Of a DNA stretch of 54,100 bases, positions 44,674 to 54,100 are shown one piece after another. Both the position numbers and the translations under genes were made by a program. A model generated the notes under the pieces. That model was not told where the DNA came from. It saw only the letters and a list, made by a program, of their open reading frames with translations, and did not search any database. Origin of the DNA: Affinirhizobium lemnae. Its GTDB lineage: Bacteria; Pseudomonadota; Alphaproteobacteria; Rhizobiales; Rhizobiaceae. The stretch spans positions 1 to 54,100 of the forward strand of contig NZ_JALJQZ010000028.1 in NCBI RefSeq assembly GCF_022968395.1. Reading direction: 5' to 3'. How positions within the stretch are numbered: position 1 is the first letter of the stretch; each line of letters opens with the position of its first letter.

Positions 44674-45927
44674 ATGACGAGAAACGAGACATCAGGGTCG
44701 GCGACGGATAATAAAATCTGGGTGAATGCCCGGCTCTCCAGCATGGTCCCGCAGGCCGACACGATCGATGACGGTGTCATCATCGTTCGAAATGGCGTCA
44801 TCGACTATGTCGGCTCACGCGAAAACGCCCCTGCATTTGACAGGACCAATGCCGTAGACTGCGGCGGTCGCTGGATCCTCCCCTCTTTCATCGATTGCCA
44901 TACCCACCTCATCTATGGCGGCAACCGCGCCATGGAATTCGAAATGCGACTGGCGGGCGCAAGCTACGAGGACATTGCCAAGGCTGGCGGTGGGATCATT
45001 TCATCCGTCAAGGCTACCCGCGCCCTGAGCGTAGAACAGCTGGCTGATCAGGCTCTGCCGAGGCTAGATACGCTGATCGCAGAAGGCGTTTCGACTGTTG
45101 AGATCAAGTCCGGCTACGCTCTCACGATCGAGGGTGAGTTGAACATGTTGCGCGCGGCGCGGCGGCTGGCAGAGCTTCGTCCCGTCCGCATTCTCACAAC
45201 ATGGCTTGCTGCGCACGCAACGCCGCCGGAATACAAGGACCGCAAGGCAGATTACATTAAGGACGTCGTTATCCCAGGACTTCGTGCTGCCCATGCGGAA
45301 GGTCTGGTGGATGCGGTGGATGGCTTCTGCGAAGGCATTGCCTTCTCGCCGGATGAAATTGCGCTTGTGTTTGATGAGGCAAAGCGTCTGGGCTTAGCCG
45401 TCAAGCTGCATGCCGAGCAACTTTCCGATCTGAAGGGTGCGAGGCTGGCCGCTTCATACGGGGCGCTGTCGGCAGATCATCTGGAATATCTCGCGGATGA
45501 GGATGCTGCGGCTCTCGCCCGAGCTGGCACTGTTGCCGTCCTGTTGCCCGGAGCCTTCTACACATTGCGAGAAAAGCAGTTGCCGCCGGTTGATGCTCTG
45601 AGACGCGCAGGTGCCTCTATAGCGCTCGCAACCGACAGCAACCCCGGAACTTCCCCCCTCACCTCATTGCTGATGACCATGAATATGGGCGCGACGCTTT
45701 TCGGCATGACCGTCGAGGAATGCTTGGCCGGTGTCACGCGCGAGGCAGCAAAGGCGCTTGGCCTTACCGATAAAACCGGCACGCTCGCTGTCGGGAAGTC
45801 GGCTGACTTTACGATCTGGTCCGTCGAGCGACCGGCCGAGCTGGTCTATCGCATGGGCTTCAATCCAATTCACGCACGCATTTTCAAAGGCGAGACATTC
45901 GCTTCATCGCCGACAGGAGCATTCTGA
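44674..45927 (+). CDS. hutI: Imidazolonepropionase HutI
   Basis: A 417-aa zinc or iron hydrolase that opens 4-imidazolone-5-propionate to N-formimino-L-glutamate. [10 protein letters not shown] near residue 75 is the metal motif. [23 protein letters not shown] and A-T-D-S-N-P-G-T-S complete the signature set. Start 44674 follows GGAAGGTGGA. It is the first gene of the rightward hut operon and ends one base into hutH. Confidence 0.95.
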   Translation: MTRNETSGSATDNKIWVNARLSSMVPQADTIDDGVIIVRNGVIDYVGSRENAPAFDRTNAVDCGGRWILPSFIDCHTHLIYGGNRAMEFEMRLAGASYEDIAKAGGGIISSVKATRALSVEQLADQALPRLDTLIAEGVSTVEIKSGYALTIEGELNMLRAARRLAELRPVRILTTWLAAHATPPEYKDRKADYIKDVVIPGLRAAHAEGLVDAVDGFCEGIAFSPDEIALVFDEAKRLGLAVKLHAEQLSDLKGARLAASYGALSADHLEYLADEDAAALARAGTVAVLLPGAFYTLREKQLPPVDALRRAGASIALATDSNPGTSPLTSLLMTMNMGATLFGMTVEECLAGVTREAAKALGLTDKTGTLAVGKSADFTIWSVERPAELVYRMGFNPIHARIFKGETFASSPTGAF

Positions 45928-47462
45928 TGACGATTACTCTTCACCCTGGCAATGTTAGCCTTGCGGATCTTTCACGCATTTACTGGAATGGCGAGAGCGC
46001 TGTGCTGGATCGTAGTTTCGATGCTCGTATTGCGAAGGCTGCCGCACGCATTGCGGCAATCGCGGCCGGCAATGAGCCAGTCTACGGCATCAATACCGGT
46101 TTCGGCAAACTGGCATCTATCAAGATTGACGCAGCCGATACGGCCACGCTTCAGCGCAACCTCATCCTCTCGCATTGCTGCGGCGTTGGCGCTGCCCTGC
46201 CGGAAAACATCGTCCGCCTGATCATGGCGCTGAAGCTGATTTCGTTGGGGCGCGGCGCGTCCGGCGTGCGGCTGGAACTGGTACGCCTGATCGAAGGCAT
46301 GCTGGAGAAAGGCGTTACGCCATTGATTCCGGAAAAGGGCTCCGTCGGCGCCTCCGGTGATCTCGCTCCGCTTGCCCATATGGCAGCGGTGATGATGGGG
46401 GAAGCGGAAGCCTTCTTCCAGGGTGAGCGCCTTTCCGGCGCGGAAGCCCTGAAACGCGCCGGTCTGACGCCGGTGGTGCTTGCTGCCAAGGAAGGTCTGG
46501 CGCTGATCAACGGTACGCAGGCTTCGACGGCGCTGGCGCTTACCGGCCTGTTCCGTGCGCACCGCGCGGCACAGGCGGCGCTGATCACAGGCGCCCTCTC
46601 GACCGATGCGGCCATGGGCTCCTCCGCACCCTTCACGGAAGATATTCATACGCTGCGGGGCCACAAGGGGCAGATCGACACGGCGGCGGCCCTTCGCGGT
46701 CTGCTCGACGGCTCGGTTATTCGCCAGAGCCACCTCGAGGGCGATGAGCGCGTTCAGGACCCCTATTGCATTCGGTGCCAGCCTCAGGTCGATGGCGCTT
46801 GCCTGGATCTTCTGCGCATGGCTGGCCGCACTCTGGAAATCGAGGCCAACGCCGTAACCGACAACCCACTTGTCCTGTCTGACGACAGTGTTGTTTCGGG
46901 CGGTAATTTTCATGCGGAGCCGGTTGCCTTCGCAGCCGATCAGATCGCAATTGCCATCTGCGAAATCGGCGCGATTGCCCAGCGCCGTATCGCTCTGCTG
47001 GTCGATCCTGCTCTGTCTTACGGTCTTCCGGCATTCCTGGCAAAGAAGCCCGGCCTGAATTCGGGTCTCATGATTGCGGAAGTCACCTCTGCCGCCCTGA
47101 TGAGCGAAAACAAGCAGATGTCTCATCCGGCATCGGTCGATTCCACACCAACCTCTGCCAATCAGGAAGATCACGTCTCCATGGCCTGCCATGGTGCGCG
47201 CCGACTGCTGCAGATGACGGACAATCTTTTCTCCATCATCGGCATTGAGGCATTGACGGCAGCCCAAGGGGTCGAGTTCCGCGCTCCGCTCATCACGAGC
47301 CCAGAACTCACAAAGGCAATTTTCGCCCTGCGCGCTGTCGTTCCGACGCTGGAGGAAGACCGTTACATGGCGCCGGATCTGGACGCTGCCGGACGGCTTG
47401 TCGCCAGCGGTGCTTTGACTGCCAGCGTTTCGAACGGGCTGCTCCCTGGTCTGGAGGGTTGA
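45927..47462 (+). CDS. hutH: Histidine ammonia-lyase HutH
   Basis: A 511-aa lyase converting L-histidine to urocanate and ammonia, the first step of the pathway. The electrophilic MIO group forms from A142-S143-G144 in [17 protein letters not shown] near 56-60 supplies the catalytic tyrosine-loop region (Y53), and Q-D-P-Y-C-I-R-C and the E-D-H-V-S-M segment near 413 are also present. Length is normal. It overlaps hutI by one base and is followed by hutG after one base. Confidence 0.96.
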   Translation: MTITLHPGNVSLADLSRIYWNGESAVLDRSFDARIAKAAARIAAIAAGNEPVYGINTGFGKLASIKIDAADTATLQRNLILSHCCGVGAALPENIVRLIMALKLISLGRGASGVRLELVRLIEGMLEKGVTPLIPEKGSVGASGDLAPLAHMAAVMMGEAEAFFQGERLSGAEALKRAGLTPVVLAAKEGLALINGTQASTALALTGLFRAHRAAQAALITGALSTDAAMGSSAPFTEDIHTLRGHKGQIDTAAALRGLLDGSVIRQSHLEGDERVQDPYCIRCQPQVDGACLDLLRMAGRTLEIEANAVTDNPLVLSDDSVVSGGNFHAEPVAFAADQIAIAICEIGAIAQRRIALLVDPALSYGLPAFLAKKPGLNSGLMIAEVTSAALMSENKQMSHPASVDSTPTSANQEDHVSMACHGARRLLQMTDNLFSIIGIEALTAAQGVEFRAPLITSPELTKAIFALRAVVPTLEEDRYMAPDLDAAGRLVASGALTASVSNGLLPGLEG

Positions 47463-47463
47463 G

Positions 47464-48267
47464 ATGAGCGAAGTCTTCGAAGTCAGGCAAGGCACATCGC
47501 CCGTCGTTCTGGCCTTTCCTCATACGGGCACGGATGTTCCCTCGAACATTTGGGACAGATTGAATGACAACGGAAAGCTGTTGGCGGACACCGACTGGCA
47601 CATTCATGAGCTCTATGCCGGACTGTTGCCCGATGCGACCACGGTGCGGACCACCTTCCATCGATACGTGATCGATGCGAACCGTGACCCATCGGGCCAC
47701 AGCCTTTATCCGGGCCAGAACACGACGGATCTGGTGCCCAGCACGGATTTTGACGGCAAGGCGATCTGGAGGCAAGGCGAAGAGCCTACCGAGGCAGATA
47801 TCCGTCTTGCTCTGGCAGATTTTCACGCGCCCTACCACGCTGCCCTTGCGGCAGAGATCGAGCGCGTGAAGGCAATCCACGGCGTTGCAGTGCTTTATGA
47901 TTGCCACTCCATACGCTCGCTCATTCCCTTCCTGTTCGATGGCAATCTACCTGACTTCAATATCGGCACGGATTCAGGTCGTACCTGCGATGCACGCATT
48001 GAAGCGGCCGCCAAGGATGTTTCGGCAGGCGCAGAAGGCTACACCCATGTCTTGAACGGCCGTTTCAAGGGCGGCTGGACGACGCGGCATTACGGAAAAC
48101 CGGAGCACGGCGTGCACGCCATCCAGATGGAACTGGCGCAGATCACGCATCTGCAAAGGGAAGCGCCACCCTTTGCCTATGACCAGCAGAAGGCCGAACG
48201 GTTACGTGTGCATCTGAAGACTATTCTCACCACAATCGAAGCCATCGCGCTCGATCTCAAGAACTGA
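47464..48267 (+). CDS. hutG: N-formylglutamate deformylase HutG
   Basis: A 267-aa enzyme hydrolysing N-formyl-L-glutamate to glutamate and formate, the final step. F-P-H-T-G-T-D-V-P near residue 19, R-Y-V-I-D-A-N-R-D near 68, D-C-H-S-I-R-S near 143 and G-W-T-T-R-H-Y-G near 206 are the family motifs. It sits between hutH and hutU in the rightward operon. Its presence with hutF, and the absence of a formiminoglutamase gene, fixes the two-step branch for this organism. Confidence 0.93.
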   Translation: MSEVFEVRQGTSPVVLAFPHTGTDVPSNIWDRLNDNGKLLADTDWHIHELYAGLLPDATTVRTTFHRYVIDANRDPSGHSLYPGQNTTDLVPSTDFDGKAIWRQGEEPTEADIRLALADFHAPYHAALAAEIERVKAIHGVAVLYDCHSIRSLIPFLFDGNLPDFNIGTDSGRTCDARIEAAAKDVSAGAEGYTHVLNGRFKGGWTTRHYGKPEHGVHAIQMELAQITHLQREAPPFAYDQQKAERLRVHLKTILTTIEAIALDLKN

Positions 48268-48279
48268 GGGAACACGATC

Positions 48280-49953
48280 ATGACAAATCCGCGTCATAAC
48301 ATTCGCGACGTGCGCGCCGCCACCGGAACTGAACTGTCCGCCAAGAGCTGGATGACAGAGGCGCCGCTTCGCATGCTCATGAACAACCTGGATCCGGATG
48401 TCGCGGAGCGCCCGCATGATCTGGTCGTCTACGGCGGCATTGGCCGTGCGGCCCGCACCTGGAACGATTTCGACAAGATCGTCGAGACATTGAAGACGCT
48501 GACGGAAGAAGAAACACTGATTGTTCAGTCCGGCAAGCCGGTCGGTGTATTCCGCACCCATAAGGATGCGCCCCGGGTTCTCATTGCGAACTCCAACCTC
48601 GTACCACACTGGGCCACCTGGGACCATTTCAACGAGCTGGATAGACGAGGTCTTGCCATGTACGGCCAGATGACCGCTGGCTCGTGGATCTACATCGGCA
48701 CGCAGGGGATCGTGCAGGGCACATACGAGACCTTTGTGGAGGCCGGTCGCCAGCACTACAACGGCAACCTGAAGGGCAAGTGGATCCTCACCGGCGGCCT
48801 CGGCGGAATGGGGGGCGCACAGCCTCTCGCAGCCGTCATGGCCGGTGCCTGCTGCCTTGCGGTGGAGTGCGATGAAACCCGCATCGATTTTCGCCTGCGC
48901 ACCCGCTATGTCGACGCCAAGGCGCGCACGCTGGATGAAGCGCTGGCCCTGATCGATCAGTGGACAAAGGCAGGCGAGGCAAAGTCCGTCGGTCTCCTCG
49001 GCAACGCCGCGGACATTTTCCCGGAACTGGTGCGTCGTGGTGTTAAGCCGGACATCGTGACCGACCAGACATCAGCGCATGACCCGATCCACGGCTATCT
49101 CCCAGCTGGCTGGACGGTTGCCGAATGGCGCGCCAAACAGGAGAGTGATCCGAAGGCTGTCGAGGCAGCCGCCCGCGCTTCGATGAAGGTGCATGTACAG
49201 GCCATGGTCGACTTCTGGAACATGGGCATCCCGACACTGGATTATGGCAACAACATCCGTCAGGTTGCGAAGGAAGAAGGTTTCGAGAACGCCTTTGCCT
49301 TCCCCGGCTTCGTTCCTGCCTATATCCGCCCGCTGTTCTGCCGCGGCATTGGCCCGTTCCGTTGGGCCGCCCTTTCCGGCAATCCGGAAGATATCTACAA
49401 GACCGATGCCAAGGTGAAGGAGTTGCTTCCCGACAACAAGCACCTGCACAACTGGCTGGACATGGCGCGCGAGCGCATTGCCTTCCAGGGCCTGCCGGCT
49501 CGCATATGCTGGGTCGGCCTTGGCGACCGCCACAAGCTGGGCCTTGCCTTCAACGAAATGGTGCGCAATGGCGAGTTGAAGGCGCCGGTCGTCATCGGTC
49601 GCGACCATCTCGATTCAGGTTCGGTCTCTTCGCCAAACCGTGAGACCGAAGCGATGAAGGACGGGTCTGACGCTGTCTCGGACTGGCCGCTGCTGAACGC
49701 TCTGCTGAACTGCGCATCCGGTGCGACCTGGGTATCGCTGCACCATGGCGGCGGCGTAGGCATGGGCTTCAGCCAGCATTCCGGCATGGTAATCTGCGCT
49801 GACGGCACGGATGATGCCGCCCGCCGGCTGAAGCGCGTGCTGTGGAACGATCCGGCAACCGGCGTCATGCGTCATGCGGATGCAGGCTACGACATCGCGC
49901 TCGACTGCGCGACTGAGAAGGGTTTGCGCCTGCCCGGCATTCTGGGCAACTGA
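48280..49953 (+). CDS. hutU: Urocanate hydratase HutU
   Basis: A 557-aa NAD-dependent urocanase converting urocanate to imidazolonepropionate. Seen are Y-G-G-I-G-R-A-A near residue 48, G-T-Y-E-T-F near 148, the [15 protein letters not shown] loop near 173, C-R-G-I-G-P-F-R-W near 356 with the conserved active-site region, and H-H-G-G-G-V-G-M-G near 488. The length is standard. It starts 12 bases after hutG and ends one base before hutD. Confidence 0.96.
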   Translation: MTNPRHNIRDVRAATGTELSAKSWMTEAPLRMLMNNLDPDVAERPHDLVVYGGIGRAARTWNDFDKIVETLKTLTEEETLIVQSGKPVGVFRTHKDAPRVLIANSNLVPHWATWDHFNELDRRGLAMYGQMTAGSWIYIGTQGIVQGTYETFVEAGRQHYNGNLKGKWILTGGLGGMGGAQPLAAVMAGACCLAVECDETRIDFRLRTRYVDAKARTLDEALALIDQWTKAGEAKSVGLLGNAADIFPELVRRGVKPDIVTDQTSAHDPIHGYLPAGWTVAEWRAKQESDPKAVEAAARASMKVHVQAMVDFWNMGIPTLDYGNNIRQVAKEEGFENAFAFPGFVPAYIRPLFCRGIGPFRWAALSGNPEDIYKTDAKVKELLPDNKHLHNWLDMARERIAFQGLPARICWVGLGDRHKLGLAFNEMVRNGELKAPVVIGRDHLDSGSVSSPNRETEAMKDGSDAVSDWPLLNALLNCASGATWVSLHHGGGVGMGFSQHSGMVICADGTDDAARRLKRVLWNDPATGVMRHADAGYDIALDCATEKGLRLPGILGN

Positions 49954-49954
49954 G

Positions 49955-50530
49955 ATGAAGATCTTCAAGGCTGCCGACTACAAGCGCATGCCCTGGAAGA
50001 ATGGTGGCGGGGAGACGGCGGAAATCGCCGTCTTTCCCAAAGATGCAAGTCTGGCCGATTTCAAATGGCGTATCAGTATGGCAACGGTTGCCAGCGATGG
50101 CCCCTTTTCGTCATTCGCCGATATCGACCGGACGCTGACCATTCTATCCGGCGAGGGCATGGAGCTTGAGATTGCCGGGGAAAGGCTAGCTCTCACTCAT
50201 GCTTCCAAGCCCCACCACTTTCCGGCGGATGTCGCAACATCGGCAAAATTGCTAGGCGGAACAGTTATCGATCTCAACGTCATGACCAGACGTACTAGGT
50301 GGACGCACCGAGTCGAGCGCCTGAGGCTTCCCTTCACCGGGCGGCGCAACGAGGCCACTGAGTTCATCTTTTGCGTTTCCGGTCAAGTGACCGTCGAAAC
50401 TGAAACAGGGCGTTATGAATTGGACACCTTCGACGGCGCCGCAATTCCGCTGGAGAGCACACTTCTGTCTGTAAGCGGCTCAGGGTCTGCGCTCAGGATA
50501 GAGATCCAGACGCTCACATCCCCTATATGA
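49955..50530 (+). CDS. hutD: HutD-family protein
   Basis: A 191-aa bicupin protein conserved in hut loci. M-P-W-K-N-G-G-G-E-T-A-E-I-A near residue 13 is the family signature, followed by F-K-W-R-I-S-M-A and F-S-S-F. In Pseudomonas HutD has been proposed to tune hut expression, perhaps by binding formylglutamate; no enzymatic role is settled. It is the last gene of the rightward operon. Transposon debris begins within about 150 bases of its stop, so the locus edge coincides with a rearrangement zone. Confidence 0.88.
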   Translation: MKIFKAADYKRMPWKNGGGETAEIAVFPKDASLADFKWRISMATVASDGPFSSFADIDRTLTILSGEGMELEIAGERLALTHASKPHHFPADVATSAKLLGGTVIDLNVMTRRTRWTHRVERLRLPFTGRRNEATEFIFCVSGQVTVETETGRYELDTFDGAAIPLESTLLSVSGSGSALRIEIQTLTSPI

Positions 50531-50689
50531 TGTTGCTGCTCCTTTGAGCGGGTGAGACCGTCCGTTAGAATATCCGATTTGATCAAGCCGTTTTTAGCAG
50601 GCTGATGAAAAAGCCTCTCGCCAGATTTGTCTGCTGATGATCCACTTGGTTCGACAGGATTCGGGGGGATGGAAAACCGCTATGGCTTG

Positions 50690-50884
50690 CTTTGTCGACG
50701 CCTGCCTGACCGAGGCGAATGGGCCTATGCCTGTGCCTATCCTTCGTCAGAACACCGCAAAGCCCACCTCCCAGAATGGACACACATGTACAATTGGTAT
50801 CGTCCACACGGCAGCCTAAAATCAAAAACACCAATCAGTCGCATCGGGCTAAGCAGGGACAACGTGTTGAGCCTCCAAAGCTAG
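50690..50884 (+). pseudogene. IS481-family transposase, C-terminal fragment
   Basis: The frame reads E-W-A-Y-A-C-A-Y, H-L-P-E-W-T-H-M-Y-N-W-Y-R-P-H-G-S-L and P-I-S-R-I-G-L-S-R-D-N, the end of IS481-type DDE transposases. The region upstream of it (from about 50575) is in other frames and not recognisable. It abuts the truncated recombinase gene at about 50886, so it marks a junction between two mobile elements. Confidence 0.75.
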
Positions 50885-50885
50885 A

Positions 50886-51173
50886 GCGCCGTGCCGACGG
50901 TACAACGTCACTTGGTAGTACTTCTGTCAGAGGATCGAAATGAGCCAAGTGCTGGGCAAAGCAGCGCACGTCAACCAGGCGGATGGACCAACTCGGCTGC
51001 CGGCCCATTGAGGTGACCCACTCCATTGCAAGGTCCGTCGTGACGGTCTCGGCGCTGCGGGCTTCCATGAAAGCGACGAACTCTGACAATCGTTTTGCCG
51101 GACCTTCATATTTGTATCCCAGCCCTTGGCGTATGCCGATGTAGCGCTCAAGCGCGGTGCGAAGCTGGCTCAT
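50886..51173 (-). pseudogene. Tyrosine recombinase (second gene of a recombinase-in-trio element), truncated
   Basis: From the ATG at 51173 about 95 codons of a tyrosine recombinase N-terminal (SAM-like) domain are present: L-R-T-A-L-E-R-Y-I-G-I-R-Q-G-L-G-Y-K and C-F-A-Q-H-L-A-H-F-D-P-L-T-E-V. The whole catalytic domain is lost at the junction with the IS481 fragment. The start overlaps the stop of the first recombinase (ATGA), the arrangement typical of recombinase-in-trio elements. The third gene would have lain beyond the break and is absent. Confidence 0.75.
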
Positions 51174-52410
51174 TGGACACCTCCCGGCCAGGGCAGGCTC
51201 AGTTCACGCAGCTTCTCGATATCGAGCTTGGCATAGATTCTTGTACTGTCGATGCTTCGATGGCGGAGAAATTGGCCGATCTCCGCAAAGCTGGCGCCTG
51301 ACCGCAAAAGATCGTCGCGAGGCTGTGGTGGAAAAGATGGGCACCGTGATGCGCATAGCCGTCAATGCCTGCCCGTTCGAGTGCTTGCTTTGCAATCCGC
51401 GAGCTGGCGCAGCCGGAGGCAAAACCGACGTGCGGCGCAAGAGTTCGCAAGAAGACCCGCCGACACGACGAAGCGGGTCGCCCATGCCGGATATAGGCCA
51501 CGATAGCTGTTCCGACATCGTGACGTAGCGGCATAGTCGCTTGCCGCCGCCCCTTTCCGTGTACGAGGATCGTACCCGAGTGCCAGTCGATGTCGTCAAG
51601 ATTGAGGGTGGCAACTTCGCTGGCGCGCAAACCGAGCTTGGCCAGGATCATCAGAACCGCATAGTTCCGATTGGCAATTGCCGTCGTCCGATCACAGGCA
51701 TCGAGAACCTTCTGGACCTTCTCTGGCGGCAGGAATGTTGGAAGGCCGGTAAGTCGCCAGCGGCGGATGGACGGCACGCAATCGGCCAACGCCGTCGAAA
51801 TGAAGCCCTTCAGATGCAAGTAACGCAGAAAGGCGCGCACAACCCCGCACATGGCTTTGCCACTGTCGGCCGAACCGTCAAGCGCATGTCGCTCGACATA
51901 ACCGATGACGATCTCCGGGGTGAGCGTTGCAAACCCGTCTGCGCCGGCAGGACATACTTCCCGGAGAAATCGCAGGAACCGAAGCTTGTGGTGCCCCACT
52001 GTCGCAGCAGCGAATCCTCTCTCCGTCGAGAGATATTGCCCGAATACTTCGACGATCTTCTCGTGTTCACTGCGCAGAATCGGAAGTGCGGCTGTTATTA
52101 AACCTTTCTCCCGTAACGCCGAAAGCAAGCGGCGGAGCACCGATCCATCGCCCGAGTCGGGCTTCCAGTGTTTGAAACGATCCTCAAGAAAGCTGTCGAC
52201 GTGAATCTCGCTTAAATCCTGCGGAGCAGGTCCATTACCAACATGCCAGTCCATCAGATCCCGAAACAGGCTTAGCGAGCGCCACGTGCAGTGCCGACCC
52301 GAACCTTCGTTCGACATTTTGGCGGCGTAAACGCGTGCAAACTCCCGATACGGGCCGTAGACCAGCTTCCGGTATAGGGTGCTGCGATTCTAATAGTCAG
52401 TTGCATTCAT
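51170..52410 (-). pseudogene. Tyrosine recombinase (first gene of a recombinase-in-trio element), inactivated
   Basis: The original start is probably the ATG at 52410 with AGGAGAGG upstream. An amber codon at position 7 (52390-52392) interrupts the N-terminus, and the frame restarts at 52317. The core-binding domain and catalytic arginine (L-G-L-R-A-S-E-V) are intact. The H-x-x-R box reads H-L-F-H, losing the second arginine. A frameshift near 51315 separates it from the C-terminus S-G-A-S-F-A-E-I-G-Q-F-L-R-H-R-S-I-D-S-T and the nucleophile tyrosine (R-I-Y-A-K). Three independent lesions make it dead. Confidence 0.8.
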
Positions 52411-52535
52411 ATGTCCTCTCCTTCGCGTCAATTACGACGGAGAGACCCTAAGCTATGCCGATTAGACGGCCGCTATGGTGCCGGAAACGTTGGCAAAAGT
52501 AATTAATCGGTATAGTTCGCCGGTCGGCATAAACC

Positions 52536-52561
52536 TGCTTATGCCGCGCGCGGCATAAGCA
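52536..52561. repeat. 26-bp perfect palindrome, probable recombinase-in-trio element end
   Basis: TGCTTATGCCGCG is followed directly by its exact complement CGCGGCATAAGCA. A further copy of the half motif, CGGCATAA, lies at 52525-52532. The palindrome sits 126 bases upstream of the first recombinase gene and at the point where IS66 coding sequence stops, so it probably marks the terminus and recombination site of the element. Confidence 0.6.
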
Positions 52562-52675
52562 AATCTCAATGAGCGAGGCGATGGTGGCCCAGTTCTCCGC
52601 TCCAGCATCGTGGCCCGCAAAGAGCGCGTTCTTCCGGTTCAGCGCAATCGGCCGGATTGTCCGCTCGACACTATT
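52562..52675 (-). pseudogene. IS66-family transposase (TnpC), C-terminal part; 3' side of split gene
   Basis: The minus strand reads N-S-V-E-R-T-I-R-P-I-A-L, N-A-L-F-A-G-H-D-A-G-A-E-N-W and A-S-L-I-E-I-C, which is the conserved end of IS66 TnpC. It stops at the palindrome, losing the last part of the protein. The upstream portion continues at 53778 in the same orientation, beyond an IS110-family insertion. Confidence 0.8.
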
Positions 52676-53777
52676 ACGGGCATGTTGCCATCGGCGTCCC
52701 AGGAACGCTCGGCAGATTCTATCCTGTCATGTTAGAATTGTCTTGTCGGGACAGGGGCGTCGGAGTGCGAAGAAGCGGGCAGGCCGAATTGACTTTGAGC
52801 TGCGAGCTCGCGTTGTTATCTGGCCGCCCCTGCGACTATCCCGTCTGCGCTGTGAGCGCGTATCGGTAGATGTCGCACAGCCCGCGCACTCCCCCATCAA
52901 CAACATGGAGGATTTGGAATGCGGTCGATCGGAATGGATGTGCATCGAAGTTTTGCGCAGGTCGCGGTTCTTGACCAGGGCAAGGTCAGCGAAGAATTCG
53001 GGTGGAACTGGATTACGACGCTGTGGTGGCCTTTGGGCAGAAGCTTCGACGGCCCCGTTGCCCAAGGCAGAGCGCGACCTCCTCGCCCGCCATCTCGATG
53101 AACTGGACTGGCTGAAGGGCAAGCTTGAAAAGCTGGATGGTTCCATGGCTCGAATTGCGCTTGACGACAGTCGCACGCGTAAACTGATGACAATCGCCGG
53201 AATAAATTCCGTGGTTGCCACGGCGGTGATAGCCGCCATTGGTGACATCTCTCGGTTCCCGACGCCTGACCGGCTTGCGAGCTACTTCGGCTTGACCCCA
53301 CGGGTGCGCCAGTCCGGCGATCGCGGCGCAATCCATGGCTGCATCTCGAAACAGGGAAACGCGATTGCCAGAACGATGCTGATTGAAGCTGCCTGGTCGG
53401 TGGCGTCGGTTCCGGGGCCGCTGCGTGCCTTCTTTCTCCGGATCAAGGACCGCAAAGGCCTCAACGTCGCGGCGGTCGCCACGGCGCGCAAGATCGCAAA
53501 TCTGATCTGGCAGTTGCTGACCAAGGAGGCTCCCTACAGATGGGCTCGGCCCGCCTTTGTTGCCATGAAGATGCGCAAGCTTGAATTGCGTGCCGGCGCT
53601 GCCAAAGCACATGGGGCGGTTGGGCCCGCCCGCGATTTTTGGATCAAGAAAATCCGACATCGAGAGATGGAGCTCGTTGCACAGGCGGAGGCAGCCTACG
53701 CGGCCAAGGTCGTAGCCTGGAGAGATAGGCCAGCTAAACCACAAAAAAGCTGAGAAAGGGGCTGTTCAACAACATCC
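52676..53777 (+). mobile_element. IS110-family element inserted in IS66 tnpC
   Basis: An element of about 1.1 kb separates I-E-I-D-T (right flank) from N-S-V-E-R-T (left flank) of the IS66 transposase, so the joint can be rebuilt without loss. It contains the IS110-type transposase relic at 52919-53753 and about 240 bases of leader. No terminal inverted repeat is obvious, as expected for the IS110 subgroup proper. The boundaries are good to a few bases. Confidence 0.65.
52919..53753 (+). pseudogene. IS110-family transposase with large internal deletion
   Basis: The start ATG at 52919 follows GGAGG and encodes M-R-S-I-G-M-D-V-H-R-S-F-A-Q-V-A-V-L-D, the normal N-terminus with the first DEDD aspartate. 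After about residue 25 the frame is lost. From about 53055 another frame carries the C-terminal half: L-M-T-I-A-G-I-N, A-S-Y-F-G-L-T-P-R-V-R-Q-S-G, A-A-V-A-T-A-R-K-I-A. More than 100 codons holding the other acidic residues are missing, so it is inactive. It is different from the IS110-type gene at 24398. Confidence 0.85.
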
Positions 53778-54100
53778 GTGTCGATCTCGATGCGGCTGTC
53801 GGTCAGGAAGAGCTTCCGTCCATCCCAGTATTTGGCGATGTAGGCCAGTGCCTCGCCGAGCGGCGACTTTGTTGCGACACGGGCACGGTGATGGACGAGC
53901 CAGGTCTGCATGTCGGCGACCAGTGGTGTTGACCGCTCCTGTCGCCCGTTAAGACGAGTCTCCAGATCAAGGCCCCGTAGCTCGGCCTCGATCCGATAGA
54001 GTTCGCGAATGCGTTTGACGCCGTCCTCGGCATGGATCACGGCCATAGCCGTCTCCAGGTCTTCCAGCGCCAGGTCAAATTGGTCGGGATCAGTCTTCTC
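53778..54100 (-). pseudogene. IS66-family transposase (TnpC), 5' side of split gene; runs off the window
   Basis: Minus-strand frame entering from the right edge: an N-terminal-type segment F-D-L-A-L-E-D-L-E-T-A-M-A-V-I-H-A-E-D runs straight into the late segment R-I-R-E-L-Y-R-I-E-A-E-L-R-G, then A-Y-I-A-K-Y-W-D-G and S-R-I-E-I-D-T. In normal TnpC proteins these two parts are separated by several hundred residues, so an in-frame internal deletion near 54020 has removed the core. The gene is then broken at 53777 by the IS110-family element. Confidence 0.75.

Noticed and set aside
45972..47495. 507-codon open frame on the minus strand across hutH
   Set aside because: It is antisense to a clear hutH with intact MIO motif. 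Its composition (many R, Q, H) and lack of any family pattern show it is a shadow of high-GC codon use.
52569..52918. N-terminal 117 codons of the long frame continuing into the IS110-type transposase
   Set aside because: Part of it is antisense to the IS66 C-terminus and the rest is element leader. The true transposase start is at 52919 in another frame.
1..54100. CRISPR array, tRNA or rRNA genes, replication origin
   Set aside because: No regularly spaced repeats, no cloverleaf-like sequences with CCA-type ends, and no repA/repB/repC or dnaA-box clusters were seen.

Overview
The window looks like accessory DNA (second replicon, megaplasmid or genomic island) of an alphaproteobacterium, most likely Hyphomicrobiales (Rhizobium/Agrobacterium/Brucella-Ochrobactrum type). 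The grounds are a D-psicose (D-allulose) 3-epimerase that closely resembles the Agrobacterium enzyme, a hut cluster using the formiminoglutamate deiminase (HutF/HutG) route, many GntR/LacI/LysR/AraC regulators beside small uptake-plus-catabolism operons, and insertion sequence relics typical of these genomes (IS5, IS630, IS110, IS66, IS481 and recombinase-in-trio). The genus is an inference. No tRNA, rRNA, CRISPR array or replication origin was recognised.

Layout. 1-9.3 kb: tail of an IS5-type transposase, a GntR regulator, a methylenetetrahydrofolate reductase-like protein, a YbhN-type membrane protein diverging from a kinase-fold protein, a cytosine-deaminase-like amidohydrolase diverging (over a 21-bp palindrome) from an NTF2-like protein plus gamma-glutamyltransferase-like pair, then a thiolase and short-chain dehydrogenase pair. 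9.4-14.1 kb: AraC regulator, IS630 remnant, and an OmpR-type response regulator with an RpfC-like hybrid kinase. 14.4-21.8 kb: a ribose-type ABC importer with D-allulose 3-epimerase and a divergent LacI regulator; two further catabolic genes of this operon survive only as 5' stubs. 21.8-26.5 kb: a frameshifted phage tail tape-measure gene and nested IS relics.

26.6-38.2 kb holds the most unusual block: a LysR gene followed by a tightly coupled nine-gene operon (spermidine/putrescine-type ABC importer, flavin monooxygenase-like protein, creatininase-family hydrolase, CocE/NonD hydrolase, questin-oxidase-like protein, ATZ/TRZ-type amidohydrolase). It reads as a complete take-up, oxidise and hydrolyse pathway for an unidentified, probably nitrogen-containing compound. 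38.2-41.6 kb: a sugar-acid module (IlvD/Edd dehydratase, GntR, HpcH/HpaI aldolase). 41.6-42.2 kb: a NUDIX hydrolase.

42.5-50.5 kb: a complete histidine utilisation locus, hutC-hutF diverging from hutI-hutH-hutG-hutU-hutD over a HutC-type operator. 50.6-54.1 kb: mobile debris, namely an IS481 tail, a decayed recombinase-in-trio element starting next to a 26-bp perfect palindrome, and an IS66 transposase gene split by an IS110-family element and itself internally deleted. The right edge of the window lies inside the IS66 remnant.
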